Shown here piece after piece: positions 41,924 through 50,839 of a stretch of 64,000 nucleotides of DNA. Each line of letters starts with the position of its first letter. Position 1 is the first letter of the stretch. The position numbers and the translations under genes are program-made. The notes below the pieces were generated by a model. That model saw only the letters and a list, made by a program, of their open reading frames with translations, ran no database searches and was not told the DNA's origin. Source of the DNA: Peribacillus sp044761985 (lineage in GTDB: Bacteria; Bacillota; Bacilli; Bacillales; DSM-1321); the NCBI RefSeq assembly GCF_044761985.1, contig NZ_JBIWDK010000001.1, positions 62,001 through 126,000 of the forward strand, read 5' to 3'.

Positions 41924-42463
41924 TTAAACTTTTCTCAATTTAAATGGACTGATCATAAGTAAAGATAATAGAATCATAAGAAATAAGAAAAAGACCGGGT
42001 GAAAATAAGGAATCGCCAGGTAGCTAAGTGTGGCCACGCAGCCAACGACGGTAATCGGTACGCCGGTAAAATATCCATTATTCTCACTTATATTGAAGCG
42101 TGCAAGGCGGTATGCTCCGCAACCAATATAAAAAACAGTTAAAAATGTTCCTGGGGCACCGAATTCTATTAATATTCCTTGGTATAATAGTAGAGCGGGT
42201 GCGACTCCAAAAGAAATAATATCACACATGGAATCAAGCTCTTTACCTAATTCCGATTCAATGTTAAACTTCCTCGCAACCATACCATCAAATCGATCTG
42301 CTAGGGCAGCCAGGAAAATTAAAAGCAAGCTAAGATTTAATTGGTCGTGTATCACGGCTATTATGGCAAATCCACCGAGGGATAAGTTCATTAGAGTTAT
42401 AATATTGGCTGTTTGGGTTTTCAATTTCTTTATGGTTTGATCTAGGGCATGTAATAAAAACAT
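41924..42463 (-). CDS. pssA: Phosphatidylserine synthase PssA
   Basis: A 179-residue membrane protein with the CDP-alcohol phosphotransferase motif: DG-x2-AR-x8-G-x3-D-x3-D is spread over DGMVARKFN and GKELDSMCD. It joins serine to CDP-diacylglycerol, the first step to phosphatidylethanolamine. ATG 42463 follows GAAGGGAGGG; a longer upstream frame has no ribosome binding site and would exceed the B. subtilis size (~177). Divergent from psd, which does the next step. Confidence 0.94.
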   Translation of the reverse strand: MFLLHALDQTIKKLKTQTANIITLMNLSLGGFAIIAVIHDQLNLSLLLIFLAALADRFDGMVARKFNIESELGKELDSMCDIISFGVAPALLLYQGILIEFGAPGTFLTVFYIGCGAYRLARFNISENNGYFTGVPITVVGCVATLSYLAIPYFHPVFFLFLMILLSLLMISPFKLRKV

Positions 42464-42597
42464 CTTTTCCCTCCCTTCAAAAAAAGCAAAATAAAGTAAA
42501 GAATAGTAAACATAAGTATTTATTATATAATAATATTGGAATGAACGCAATTTATGCAAGTGCTTTTTGAATTTTTTAACAAGTTGGAGTGGTATAG

Positions 42598-43395
42598 TTG
42601 TATCAAACATTTTATCGTATTCTTATAGAACTCACGAATGGAAGAGTATCTTCAGGCCTATTAAAACAGTTCAGCCAATCACGATGGAGTAGGCCCTTGA
42701 TTCCTCTATATGTGAAAAAATTCAACCTTGATCAACAAGAGTTCAACAATGACATGAATGCCTATACGAATTTGCATGATTTATTTACAAGGCAGCTAAA
42801 ACAGGGGACGAGACCGGTTACGACCGACAGCTCTGCGGTGGCGTGTCCGGTCGATGGCGTTCTCGAGGACGCGGGAGAAATTCGTACTGATAAAAAAATC
42901 GTCCTTAAGGGAAAGGTATATTCTATGGAAGAAATGGTGGGGGATGCCCTGTTTCTAGAAAAATACCTAGGCGGTAAATATCTCGTGTTATACTTAAGCC
43001 CGAGCCATTATCATAGGATTCATGCGCCCATTTCCGGTTCTGTAATCAAAAGGTGGACACTTGGGAAAAAGTCATACCCTGTCAATAAATGGGGGATGAA
43101 GTATGGTAAGGAGCCCTTGGCCAAAAATTATCGTACGATTACAGAATTACAAAGCGAGGAAGGGTGCATAACCATGGTCAAGGTCGGCGCCATGTTTATC
43201 AATTCCATCGTCATCACGGATGATTCAAGGCAATTGAAAAAAGGACAGGAATTCTCTTATTTCAGTTTCGGTTCAACCGTCGTTCTGCTCTTTGAAAAGG
43301 ATCGCTTTAGACTCGCCGAAAGCTTATCCGTTCCTGCTGATGTCAGGGTCGGTGAAACGATTGGACATTTGGCGGCCAAGCAAGAAGGGGTATGA
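42598..43395 (+). CDS. psd: Phosphatidylserine decarboxylase
   Basis: A 265-residue pro-enzyme with the self-cleavage FGST motif (FSYFSFGSTVVLLFEKDRF), where the Ser becomes the pyruvoyl cofactor, plus SPSHYHRIHAPISG. It makes phosphatidylethanolamine from phosphatidylserine. TTG start at 42598 behind GGAGTGG. The promoter region is shared head-to-head with pssA. Confidence 0.93.
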   Translation: MYQTFYRILIELTNGRVSSGLLKQFSQSRWSRPLIPLYVKKFNLDQQEFNNDMNAYTNLHDLFTRQLKQGTRPVTTDSSAVACPVDGVLEDAGEIRTDKKIVLKGKVYSMEEMVGDALFLEKYLGGKYLVLYLSPSHYHRIHAPISGSVIKRWTLGKKSYPVNKWGMKYGKEPLAKNYRTITELQSEEGCITMVKVGAMFINSIVITDDSRQLKKGQEFSYFSFGSTVVLLFEKDRFRLAESLSVPADVRVGETIGHLAAKQEGV

Positions 43396-43426
43396 AAATA
43401 AAAAGGCTAACAGGATTTGTCAGCCT
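43396..43426 (-). terminator. Terminator after sda
   Basis: AGGCTAACA (43404–43412) pairs with TGTCAGCCT (43418–43426); one pair is G·T on the minus RNA, and the AAAATAAAA before it gives a minus-strand T-run. It also follows the psd stop. Confidence 0.75.
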
Positions 43427-43438
43427 ATGTATCCCATA

Positions 43439-43579
43439 TTAAAATAATGAGCGAATTCTATGTGTTAAGGACCTTCGATGGATTTCTGTTTCAATTAGAC
43501 GGATGAAATCAGAGCTCAGCTTTAAATTCCTTGCTTTAAAATAGGATTCAAGCAACAAATCATCGGATAGTTTTTGCAT
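43439..43579 (-). CDS. sda: Sporulation checkpoint protein Sda
   Basis: A 46-residue helical hairpin, MQKLSDDLLLESYFKARNLK then SDFIRLIETEIHRRSLTHRI, clearly matching Sda. Sda binds the histidine kinase KinA and blocks sporulation when replication is active or damaged. The start ATG overlaps the stop of a three-codon frame (ATGGCGTTCTAATG), with GGAGG 12 bases before that first ATG, so initiation may be coupled. A DnaA-box cluster lies upstream, as expected for DnaA-controlled sda. Confidence 0.93.
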   Translation of the reverse strand: MQKLSDDLLLESYFKARNLKLSSDFIRLIETEIHRRSLTHRIRSLF

Positions 43580-43711
43580 TAGAACGCCATTTACGGCTGC
43601 CACCTCCAGTTGGAATGCGAGGAATACTTTGCATTTCTAGACATATATTATTAAGTCATCTTTGGTGTACCCCTACTGTATCAGAAATAAACTTGGAGAA
43701 CAATCGTTCTG

Positions 43712-43810
43712 TTATCCACAACCAAAAGTGGATAACCTGTGGTTAAGTTGTTTACAAAGTAAGTGAGATGTTACATATCAGTATGGAAAATGTTAGTAAA
43801 GTTATCCACA
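43712..43810. promoter_or_regulatory. DnaA-box cluster upstream of sda
   Basis: Four boxes: TTATCCACA at 43712–43720 (+, perfect), TTATCCACT at 43727–43735 (−), TTAACCACA at 43738–43746 (−) and TTATCCACA at 43802–43810 (+, perfect). B. subtilis has DnaA boxes at the same locus, where DnaA activates sda. No gene lies in 43580–44040 other than these sites and the yqeG promoter. Confidence 0.88.
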
Positions 43811-43972
43811 GGTTGGTTGTAGGCAATATTTGTCGAAAACTATTGGTAATTTTTAGGGTGACTCATGGATTCAAGTTATCGATTTCTTTAGCTTGTTGGA
43901 AAAATGCCTTTTCATATTAGAAAACATACATTATGATGTTTCTTTACGATTAGCCCTTCTTTCACGAATTTT

Positions 43973-44001
43973 TTGAAAGTAAGCCGAAAATTCGATATGA
44001 T
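43973..44001 (+). promoter_or_regulatory. σA promoter of the yqeG operon
   Basis: TTGAAA (43973–43978) and TATGAT (43996–44001) are 17 bases apart, 40 bases before yqeG. Confidence 0.8.
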
Positions 44002-44040
44002 AGAGACGGTAAATTTCAAAGAAAATACAGAGGTGTCAGT

Positions 44041-44562
44041 ATGCTTAAATTATTTTTGCCGAGTGAACATGTTCAAAGCATTTTTGATATAGATCCTGAA
44101 AAGTTGAAAGAAAAGGGAATAAAAGGAGTGATCACTGATTTAGATAATACATTGGTGGAGTGGGATAGGCCCACCGCTACCCCTGAATTGATTATCTGGA
44201 TCGATAAATTACGGGCCCACGGGATTTTAGTGACGATTGTATCGAATAATAATGAGAAACGCGTTCGTTCTTTTTCCGACCCCCTTCAGATTCCCTTTAT
44301 TCATCAGGCGAGAAAACCGATGGCAAGAGCCTTCCATAAAGCACGGAAGGCAATGGGCTTGAAGTTGGAAGAGACGGTAGTAATCGGAGATCAGCTGATG
44401 ACGGATGTATTGGGAGGAAATAGGGGAGGATTCCATACGATCCTCGTCGTACCGGTCGCACAAACGGATGAATTCAGAACGAAAATTAACCGCTATTTCG
44501 AAAGAAAGATCATGGCGTTCTTTAAACGAAAAGGAATGATAGAATGGGAGGAACACAATTGA
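44041..44562 (+). CDS. yqeG: YqeG-family HAD-type phosphatase
   Basis: A 173-residue HAD IIIA protein with the nucleophile motif DLDNTLVEWD, SNNNEKRV and GDQLMTDVLGGN. HAD enzymes hydrolyse phosphate esters; the YqeG substrate is not established. First gene of a seven- to eight-gene operon. GAGGTG precedes ATG 44041, and the stop TGA overlaps the TTG start of yqeH. Confidence 0.92.
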   Translation: MLKLFLPSEHVQSIFDIDPEKLKEKGIKGVITDLDNTLVEWDRPTATPELIIWIDKLRAHGILVTIVSNNNEKRVRSFSDPLQIPFIHQARKPMARAFHKARKAMGLKLEETVVIGDQLMTDVLGGNRGGFHTILVVPVAQTDEFRTKINRYFERKIMAFFKRKGMIEWEEHN

Positions 44563-45668
44563 ACAGCCAACAAGAATTAGTATGCATCGGGTGCGGTGTG
44601 ACAGTCCAGTCAGAACATCCCAAGGAATTGGGCTATGCCCCTCAATCCGCACTGGAAAAAGAAAGCATCATTTGTCAGCGTTGCTTTAAATTAAAACATT
44701 ATAATGAGGTTCAAGATGTTTCTTTAACGGACGATGACTTTTTGAAAATCTTGAATAAAGTGGGAGAAACCGATTCTTTGATTGTTAAAATCGTCGATAT
44801 CTTCGATTTCAATGGAAGTTGGTTGCCTGGATTGCACCGATTTGTCGGACATAATGACGTACTATTGATTGGAAACAAGGTAGACTTGCTTCCAAAATCG
44901 GTAAAGCCGAATAAACTGATTAATTGGATGAAGAAATCTTCGAAGGAATTGGGATTGAATCCAGTCGATGTCCTGCTTGTCAGTGCAGAAAAGGGAAAAC
45001 ATATCCTTGAAGCGGCTGATGCGATAGAAAAATATCGGAATGGTAAGGACGTATATGTCGTCGGTTGTACGAACGTCGGGAAATCAACTTTCATCAATCG
45101 CCTTATTAAAGAAGTGAGCGGTGAAGGGGATATCATCACGACTTCGCATTTCCCTGGAACGACTTTGGATATGATTGAGATCCCGTTGGATGACGGACAA
45201 GCTTTGATTGATACACCAGGAATCATCAACCACCATCAAATGGCCCACTATGTTGATACACGTGATTTCAAGGTTATCATGCCGAAGAAGGAAATCAAAC
45301 CGAGGGTTTATCAGTTGAATGAAGCTCAAACGTTGTTTTTTGGCGGATTGGCTCGTTTGGATTATGTATCAGGAGGCAGACGCTCTCTGACATGTTATCT
45401 TTCCAATGAATTGAACATTCACCGTACGAAATTGGAGAAAGCGGATGAATTATATAAGAATCATGCTGGAGAAATGCTGACGCCTCCACGTCCGGCTCAA
45501 TTGGAAGAATTCCCGAAATTGATTCCGCATGAGTTTACTTTAAAAGAAGGTAAAATGGATATTGTGTTTTCAGGTCTTGGCTGGGTTACAGTCAATGAAC
45601 CAGGAGCAAAGGTCATTGCGCATGTACCGAAAGGCGTTAACGTAATCGTCCGTAAATCATTAATCTAA
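44559..45668 (+). CDS. yqeH: Circularly permuted ribosome-assembly GTPase YqeH
   Basis: A 369-residue cpGTPase: N-terminal zinc finger (CIGCGV…CQRC), then G motifs in permuted order, G4 (GNKVDLLP) before G1 (GCTNVGKST) and G3 (DTPG). YqeH acts in 30S subunit maturation. Start at TTG 44559, seven bases after GGGAGG and overlapping the yqeG stop; ATG 44544 would lie before the site. Confidence 0.94.
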   Translation: MNSQQELVCIGCGVTVQSEHPKELGYAPQSALEKESIICQRCFKLKHYNEVQDVSLTDDDFLKILNKVGETDSLIVKIVDIFDFNGSWLPGLHRFVGHNDVLLIGNKVDLLPKSVKPNKLINWMKKSSKELGLNPVDVLLVSAEKGKHILEAADAIEKYRNGKDVYVVGCTNVGKSTFINRLIKEVSGEGDIITTSHFPGTTLDMIEIPLDDGQALIDTPGIINHHQMAHYVDTRDFKVIMPKKEIKPRVYQLNEAQTLFFGGLARLDYVSGGRRSLTCYLSNELNIHRTKLEKADELYKNHAGEMLTPPRPAQLEEFPKLIPHEFTLKEGKMDIVFSGLGWVTVNEPGAKVIAHVPKGVNVIVRKSLI

Positions 45669-45688
45669 TCCATAGGGGAAGGGATTCC

Positions 45689-46531
45689 ATGAAGAAGATA
45701 TTTGGTGTAATAGGGGATCCAATTGCTCATTCGATGTCTCCGGACATTCATAATGATGCTTTTGAAAAAGAAAATATACAGGCCGTTTATCATCATTTTC
45801 ATGTCAAACCAGATAGTTTGCCTGATGCGATAAAAGGCATGAAAGCCCTTGGTGTATCAGGGTTTAACATAACGATTCCACATAAGACCCCAGTCATACC
45901 CCTACTCGATGAGGTAGACGAATTGGCGCTTGCCATCGGGGCAGTAAATACAGTTTTTAACGAAAAAGGCGGCTTTATAGGGTATAATACAGACGGAATA
46001 GGATTTTATAGATCTTTATGCGATGAAATATCAGGTGACATTAAGGCTAAAAAAACGTTAGTGATCGGAGCGGGCGGTGCTGCACGTGCCATTTACTTTA
46101 CCCTTGTTAAAGAAGGGGTAAAGCAAGTTGATATCGCGAACCGGACGAAGGACCGGGCAGCCCACCTTGTTTCTGATTGCCCATATGATAAAGAATCAAA
46201 GGCGCTCACGATTGACGAGGCGGAACAAAGCTTATCACAATATGATTTGATCATCCAAACAACATCTTGCGGGATGAGTCCGAAGTTGGATCAATCCCCA
46301 ATGAAGTTAGACCAGCTTAAGGCCGGTGCATTTGTCAGTGACATTATCTATAATCCTTTGCAAACGCAGTTTCTACGTGAAGCCAAGGAAAAAGGAGCGG
46401 TAACGCTTAATGGACTTGGCATGTTCGTCAACCAAGCTGCGTATGCTTTCGAGATTTGGACCGGAATCAAGCCGGACACAACAAGAATGACAGATATTGT
46501 CTTGAACAAACTAGGAGGTAACACATGTTAA
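45689..46531 (+). CDS. aroE: Shikimate dehydrogenase
   Basis: A 280-residue enzyme: substrate part GDPIAHSMSPDIHNDAF and NITIPHK (catalytic Lys), NTDGIGF, then the NADP fold GAGGAARAI and NRTKDRA. It reduces 3-dehydroshikimate in aromatic amino-acid synthesis. Overlaps yqeI by seven bases. Ribosome binding site AGGGGAAGGG. Confidence 0.95.
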   Translation: MKKIFGVIGDPIAHSMSPDIHNDAFEKENIQAVYHHFHVKPDSLPDAIKGMKALGVSGFNITIPHKTPVIPLLDEVDELALAIGAVNTVFNEKGGFIGYNTDGIGFYRSLCDEISGDIKAKKTLVIGAGGAARAIYFTLVKEGVKQVDIANRTKDRAAHLVSDCPYDKESKALTIDEAEQSLSQYDLIIQTTSCGMSPKLDQSPMKLDQLKAGAFVSDIIYNPLQTQFLREAKEKGAVTLNGLGMFVNQAAYAFEIWTGIKPDTTRMTDIVLNKLGGNTC

Positions 46532-46815
46532 CAGGAAAGCAGAAAAGATTTTTACGTTCAAAGGCCCATCATCTAAATCCAATTTTCCAAGTTGGAAAAG
46601 GCGGGGTCAATGACAATCTCATCAAGCAAATTGGTGAGGCGCTAGAAGTACGCGAATTGATTAAAGTGAGCATTCTGCAAAACTGTGATGAGGAACGTAA
46701 TGAAGTAGGACGTGCTTTATCAAAAGGTGCAAGAGCTGAATTGGTTCAAATTATCGGTAATACAATCGTATTATATAAAGAATCAAGAGAAAACAAACAA
46801 ATTAAATTACCGTAA
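46525..46815 (+). CDS. yqeI: CRM-domain RNA-binding protein YqeI (YhbY-like)
   Basis: A 96-residue CRS1–YhbY domain: QKRFLRSKAHHLNPIFQVGKGGVND, with the conserved GKGG loop that contacts RNA, and IGNTIVLYK. E. coli YhbY binds pre-50S ribosomes. AGGAGG before ATG 46525 lies inside the end of aroE, so the two are coupled. Confidence 0.93.
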   Translation: MLTGKQKRFLRSKAHHLNPIFQVGKGGVNDNLIKQIGEALEVRELIKVSILQNCDEERNEVGRALSKGARAELVQIIGNTIVLYKESRENKQIKLP

Positions 46816-46831
46816 GGGACCTACCTATCTT

Positions 46832-47401
46832 ATGAAAAAAATTGGAATTCTTGGCGGTACATTCAATCCTCCACATATCGGACATTTAATTATTGCTAAT
46901 GAAGTGCTAGATGCTCTAGAGTTAGATGAAGTCAGATTTATGCCCAATCATGTTCCTCCCCATAAGGAAAAAACGGAGGAAGTTACCGATTTGGACAGGA
47001 TGGCTATGCTTGAAGATGCTATAGCCGGGCATCCCTCTTTTTATATAGAAGGTATTGAAATTGAAAGAAAAGGCACATCCTATACACATGATACAATGAA
47101 ATTGCTGAAAGAGCGTGAACCTGACACAGAATTCTTTTTCATCATTGGTGCGGATATGATCGAGTATTTACCTAAATGGCATCGTATTGACGAGCTAGTC
47201 AAGCTTGTGAACTTTGTCGGGGTGAAACGGCCGGGCTATAACGAAAAAACGGACTACCCTATTACGATGGTTCAAGTCCCACAGATGTTCATCTCCTCCT
47301 CCATGATCCGAAGGAAGTTAAGGACAGGGAAAACCGTGAAATACTTATTAGCCGATCCAGTGGTGAAGTATATAAAAGGGAATGACTTATATGAATCGTG
47401 A
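46832..47401 (+). CDS. nadD: Nicotinate-nucleotide adenylyltransferase
   Basis: A 189-residue nucleotidyltransferase: GGTFNPPHIGHL (HxGH motif) and the late SSSMIRRK (SSTxxR-like). It makes deamido-NAD. Start at ATG 46832 matches the family start; the only ribosome binding site is AAGGGA 12 bases away, rather far, so read-through coupling from yqeI is likely. Overlaps yqeK by 11 bases. Confidence 0.95.
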   Translation: MKKIGILGGTFNPPHIGHLIIANEVLDALELDEVRFMPNHVPPHKEKTEEVTDLDRMAMLEDAIAGHPSFYIEGIEIERKGTSYTHDTMKLLKEREPDTEFFFIIGADMIEYLPKWHRIDELVKLVNFVGVKRPGYNEKTDYPITMVQVPQMFISSSMIRRKLRTGKTVKYLLADPVVKYIKGNDLYES

Positions 47402-47963
47402 GGAAGCATTAGCGCTTGTCAGAGAACAAATCACCGAGCGTAGATATATTCATACTTTGGGCGTGGTCCAGTCTGCGATTGAACTTGCAGGACGATATGG
47501 TGCCGACGTCAAAAAGGCGGAACTCGCAGCCATTTTTCACGATTATGCAAAATTTCGTCCGAAAGAGGAAATGGAGCAAATCATCATCTCTGAAAAAATG
47601 GCACCGGACCTATTGGAATACAATATGGAGCTTTGGCATGCCCCGGTTGGTGCTTACCTGGTAGAAAAAGAGGCTGGGATCACCGATCGTGAAATACTTG
47701 ATGCAATCGCCTATCACACGTCAGGCCGGGTGGGAATGAGCCTTTTGGATAAGGTCGTCTATCTTGCCGACTATATTGAACCAGGGCGTTCTTTTCCAGG
47801 GGTCGACGAAGTGAGGCAGACAGCCAAGGAAAACCTGGATCAGGCTGTCATACAGGCTTTGCGAAATACAGTGGCCTTTTTAATGAAAAGAAATCAGGCC
47901 ATTTACCCTGATACATTTAAGACATATAATGATCTAATCATGAATTTGAAGGAGAAGATGTAA
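47391..47963 (+). CDS. yqeK: HD-domain Ap4A hydrolase-type YqeK
   Basis: A 190-residue HD hydrolase: RYIHTLGV, FHDYAKF (HD pair), HAPVGAYL and DYIEPGR. Bacillus/Staphylococcus YqeK splits diadenosine tetraphosphate symmetrically into two ADP. Start at ATG 47391 fits the family N-terminus MNREEAL. One-base overlap with rsfS (TAATG). Confidence 0.92.
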   Translation: MNREEALALVREQITERRYIHTLGVVQSAIELAGRYGADVKKAELAAIFHDYAKFRPKEEMEQIIISEKMAPDLLEYNMELWHAPVGAYLVEKEAGITDREILDAIAYHTSGRVGMSLLDKVVYLADYIEPGRSFPGVDEVRQTAKENLDQAVIQALRNTVAFLMKRNQAIYPDTFKTYNDLIMNLKEKM

Positions 47964-48319
47964 TGACTGAACGTGAACTTCTAACAATTACAGCAAAAGC
48001 GGCGGACGATAAAAGAGCGGAAGATATCGTTGCCTTAAATATGAAGGGAATTTCCTTGGTGGCGGATTACTTTTTGATTTGTCATGGTAATTCCGAAAAA
48101 CAAGTACAAGCCATCGCTCGTGAAATGAAGAGCAAAGCGGACGAAGCGGGCATCAATGTTAAGCGCCTTGAAGGTTTTGATGAAGCGAAATGGGTACTTG
48201 TTGACCTAGGTGATGTGGTTGCACACGTTTTCCATAAAGATGAAAGAAACTATTATAACCTTGAACGTCTATGGGGAGATGCACCTTTCGAAGATCTTGA
48301 GGGTGAACTGACTCAATGA
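47963..48319 (+). CDS. rsfS: Ribosomal silencing factor RsfS
   Basis: A 118-residue protein of the Iojap family (KAADDKRAEDIVALNMKGISLVADYFLICHG, VKRLEGFDEAKWVLVDLGDVVAHVFHKDERNYYNLERLWGDA). It binds uL14 and blocks subunit joining when nutrients fall. GAAGGAGAAG ribosome binding site; stop overlaps the yqeM start (ATGA). Confidence 0.95.
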   Translation: MTERELLTITAKAADDKRAEDIVALNMKGISLVADYFLICHGNSEKQVQAIAREMKSKADEAGINVKRLEGFDEAKWVLVDLGDVVAHVFHKDERNYYNLERLWGDAPFEDLEGELTQ

Positions 48320-49059
48320 CGTACGAACGCTTTGCCTATGTATACGATGAATTAATGAAGGATGCTCCCTATGAAAAATGGTTGTTAATTCTGACGGCGA
48401 AGCTAGAGCAATATGGGATAGAAGGAAAGAAAGTACTGGATTTGGCCTGTGGTACCGGTGAGATTACCGTTGAACTGGCGCAGCATGGTTTTGATGTATC
48501 CGGTGTGGACTTATCTGATGAAATGCTGATGGTTGCCAATGAAAAAGCGGCGAAGCAAGGATTATCGATTCCTTTATTTCAGCAGGATATGGCAGAACTT
48601 GAAGGGCTTGGTCTATATGACTGTGTCACGATTTTTTGTGATTCGCTGAACTATCTTCGCGAGGAAGCGGATATTGTAAAAACGTTCAACCGGGTTCATG
48701 ATCATTTGAAGGAAGGCGGATTATTCCTGTTCGATGTCCATTCGATTTATAAGATGGAAGAGATCTTTCACAATAATACGTTTGCCGTCAATGATGAAGA
48801 AGTCTCCTACATTTGGGACAGTTTCCCCGGGGAAGAACCATACAGTGTCGAGCATGACCTTAGCTTTTTTGTCAGGGACGACCAAAGCGGTTTATATGAC
48901 CGTTTCGATGAATTACATTACCAGCGCACCTATCCGATTCAACAATACAAACAATGGTTGCAGCAAGCAGGATTCGAAACCCTCGAAATACTGGCGGACC
49001 TAGAAGAGAAACCGCCCGTTAACGAAACCGAACGAATCCTTTTTGTAGCCAGGAAATAA
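48316..49059 (+). CDS. yqeM: Class I SAM-dependent methyltransferase YqeM
   Basis: A 247-residue methyltransferase: VLDLACGTGEITVEL, GVDLSDEMLMVA, TIFCDSLNYL. Substrate unknown. Last gene of the yqeG operon, ended by the palindromic terminator starting 11 bases later. Confidence 0.9.
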   Translation: MTYERFAYVYDELMKDAPYEKWLLILTAKLEQYGIEGKKVLDLACGTGEITVELAQHGFDVSGVDLSDEMLMVANEKAAKQGLSIPLFQQDMAELEGLGLYDCVTIFCDSLNYLREEADIVKTFNRVHDHLKEGGLFLFDVHSIYKMEEIFHNNTFAVNDEEVSYIWDSFPGEEPYSVEHDLSFFVRDDQSGLYDRFDELHYQRTYPIQQYKQWLQQAGFETLEILADLEEKPPVNETERILFVARK

Positions 49060-49069
49060 TATGGGAAAT

Positions 49070-49135
49070 AATAAGGGTCAGACCCCCTTTCGCACGGCGA
49101 TGCACGAAAGGGGGTCAGACCCTTATTTTATTTTT
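49070..49135. terminator. Long palindromic terminator with GGGTCAGACCC arms
   Basis: A 23-bp stem (49070–49092 with 49105–49127) has one mismatch and a 12-base loop, followed by a T-rich run (TTTATTTTTT). It lies between convergent yqeM and comER. Both arms contain GGGTCAGACCC, itself a small palindrome. Confidence 0.88.
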
Positions 49136-49171
49136 TATTGGGAAGGAGTTTTGATTTTGGTTCTCGAATAG

Positions 49172-50002
49172 TTAGTAGGGATGGCCAAATTGTTTTTCTA
49201 CTTCTTCAAGATCTTCTGCGAATTTTTCATGTGTTGCATGAAAAAGGTGATGAAACATCTCTCCGGTTTCTGCTTCTAAAACTTTGATTCCCTCACCTGT
49301 TATCCCGCCTTTTACACACACCTTTTCCTGTAAGGTCGGTAAGGTGTAAATGCCTTTACCCAGCAGTTCCCCCAATCCTATCAACATGTTCTCCGTTAAA
49401 ATCGTTGCCGTTTTTTTATCGATTTTCGTCGTGTCTACTGCCCCTTCAATAAATGCCTGTGCTAAATAGCTAAAGAATGCAGGGCCACAGCTGACGATGT
49501 CAGAGGCTACACGGGTGATGTCATTATCGATGATGGTTGGCTCTGAGATGGATGAGGCAAGCTTCTGTAGCGACTCCTGCATCTCCTTGCTGCACGTTTC
49601 ACTGAAGCTCAGTAACGATACCCCTGAACCGACCCGGTTCGTTATGCTGGGAATAAAGCGTGCGCATGGCCCCTTAACTTCTGCTTCAAGCTGAGAGACA
49701 GAGAGAGGGCTTGTGATGGATATGAGTAATTGTTCCTTTTTTATATGATGTTTGATGCCCTGCAATAGGCTATGGATTTGTAAAGGTTTTACGCAGAGAA
49801 AGATAAAATCAGCTTGATGGACGACTTCAACTGCACTTGCCGCCAATTGGATGCCAGGATGCTTTTCCTTCAATACAGAGGCTTTGGAAAGCGTTCGATT
49901 GGTAATGATTAAATCCTTTGGCTTCAATACCTCCGCTTCAAGCCACGATTCTATTAGAATCGTCCCCATATTTCCGGTACCGATCACACCGATTTTCTTC
50001 AT
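49172..50002 (-). CDS. comER: Pyrroline-5-carboxylate reductase-like ComER
   Basis: A 276-residue NADP-fold protein: GVIGTGNMGTIL, then the ProC-type C-terminal part (SCGPAFFSYLAQAFIEGAVD and GGITGEGIKVLE). ComER lies opposite comEA in B. subtilis and affects biofilm and sporulation entry rather than DNA uptake. ATG 50002 behind GAAGGGAG; the longer upstream frame has no site. Confidence 0.9.
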   Translation of the reverse strand: MKKIGVIGTGNMGTILIESWLEAEVLKPKDLIITNRTLSKASVLKEKHPGIQLAASAVEVVHQADFIFLCVKPLQIHSLLQGIKHHIKKEQLLISITSPLSVSQLEAEVKGPCARFIPSITNRVGSGVSLLSFSETCSKEMQESLQKLASSISEPTIIDNDITRVASDIVSCGPAFFSYLAQAFIEGAVDTTKIDKKTATILTENMLIGLGELLGKGIYTLPTLQEKVCVKGGITGEGIKVLEAETGEMFHHLFHATHEKFAEDLEEVEKQFGHPY

Positions 50003-50111
50003 GACTACAACTCCCTTCAAAGAAGCACAACTTCTCAATAAACACTATGGCTGTTTACCCTGTCCTATGACAATGGAATGATGAAATGATACGGAAGGAG
50101 CTCAATTAATT

Positions 50112-50756
50112 ATGGAGACAATCCTCAAAAAGAAACTAACAGTGGTAGCTGTTGCCATCATTATTGTGGTAATAGGTTTTTATCTTTTTTTTCAACCAGA
50201 AGACGAAACGGCTGGCACAGAAGATATCTTTGCCGCTTCCGCAAACGAAGAGATGGAAGAAGTAACGAAGCCAGAGGCCGAATCGGAACCCAGAATTATG
50301 AAAGTCGATGTGAAGGGGGCCGTCCGGGCTCCCGGTGTATTTACGGCACAAGCTGGCGATAGGGTAATCGACTTGATTACCGAAGCAGGCAGTTTCACGG
50401 ATAAGGCTGATAAGGATAAAGTAAACTTGGCACAGCTTGTGGAGGACCAAATGGTCATTTACGTACCGAAGATAGGCGAAGAAGATGTAGAGGGTCCTGC
50501 GAATGTTGCTGCCGCTCCAACTAGTTCCATAGCTTCTGAAGGGGCAGCTGGTGGTACAGGAGGTCAAGTGAACTTGAATGCAGCCACACAAGCGGACTTA
50601 GAAACGCTTTCTGGAATCGGTCCGTCAAAAGCCACAGCCATCCTTGAATATAGGGAGACAATCGGGAAATTCAAGCAGGTAGAGGATTTGAAGAACGTTT
50701 CTGGTATCGGGGATAAAACGTTTGAAAAGTTAAAGGATTCGATTACGGTTCAATAA
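50112..50756 (+). CDS. comEA: Competence DNA receptor ComEA
   Basis: A 214-residue membrane-anchored protein: one helix (~residues 8–27), a charged linker, a SLBB-like domain (VDVKGAVRAPGVFTAQAGDRVIDLI) and a C-terminal helix-hairpin-helix pair (NLNAATQADLETLSGIGPSKA and LKNVSGIGDKTFEKL) that binds double-stranded DNA. It pulls DNA through the wall in transformation. GGAAGGAG ribosome binding site. Confidence 0.95.
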   Translation: METILKKKLTVVAVAIIIVVIGFYLFFQPEDETAGTEDIFAASANEEMEEVTKPEAESEPRIMKVDVKGAVRAPGVFTAQAGDRVIDLITEAGSFTDKADKDKVNLAQLVEDQMVIYVPKIGEEDVEGPANVAAAPTSSIASEGAAGGTGGQVNLNAATQADLETLSGIGPSKATAILEYRETIGKFKQVEDLKNVSGIGDKTFEKLKDSITVQ

Positions 50757-50839
50757 ATAATGAGAATGGGTACACAAAAGGACGGGAAGAAGGTAAAATT
50801 GAAGAAAGAAATTTACTGAGTCAAAGGGGACGACAACAC

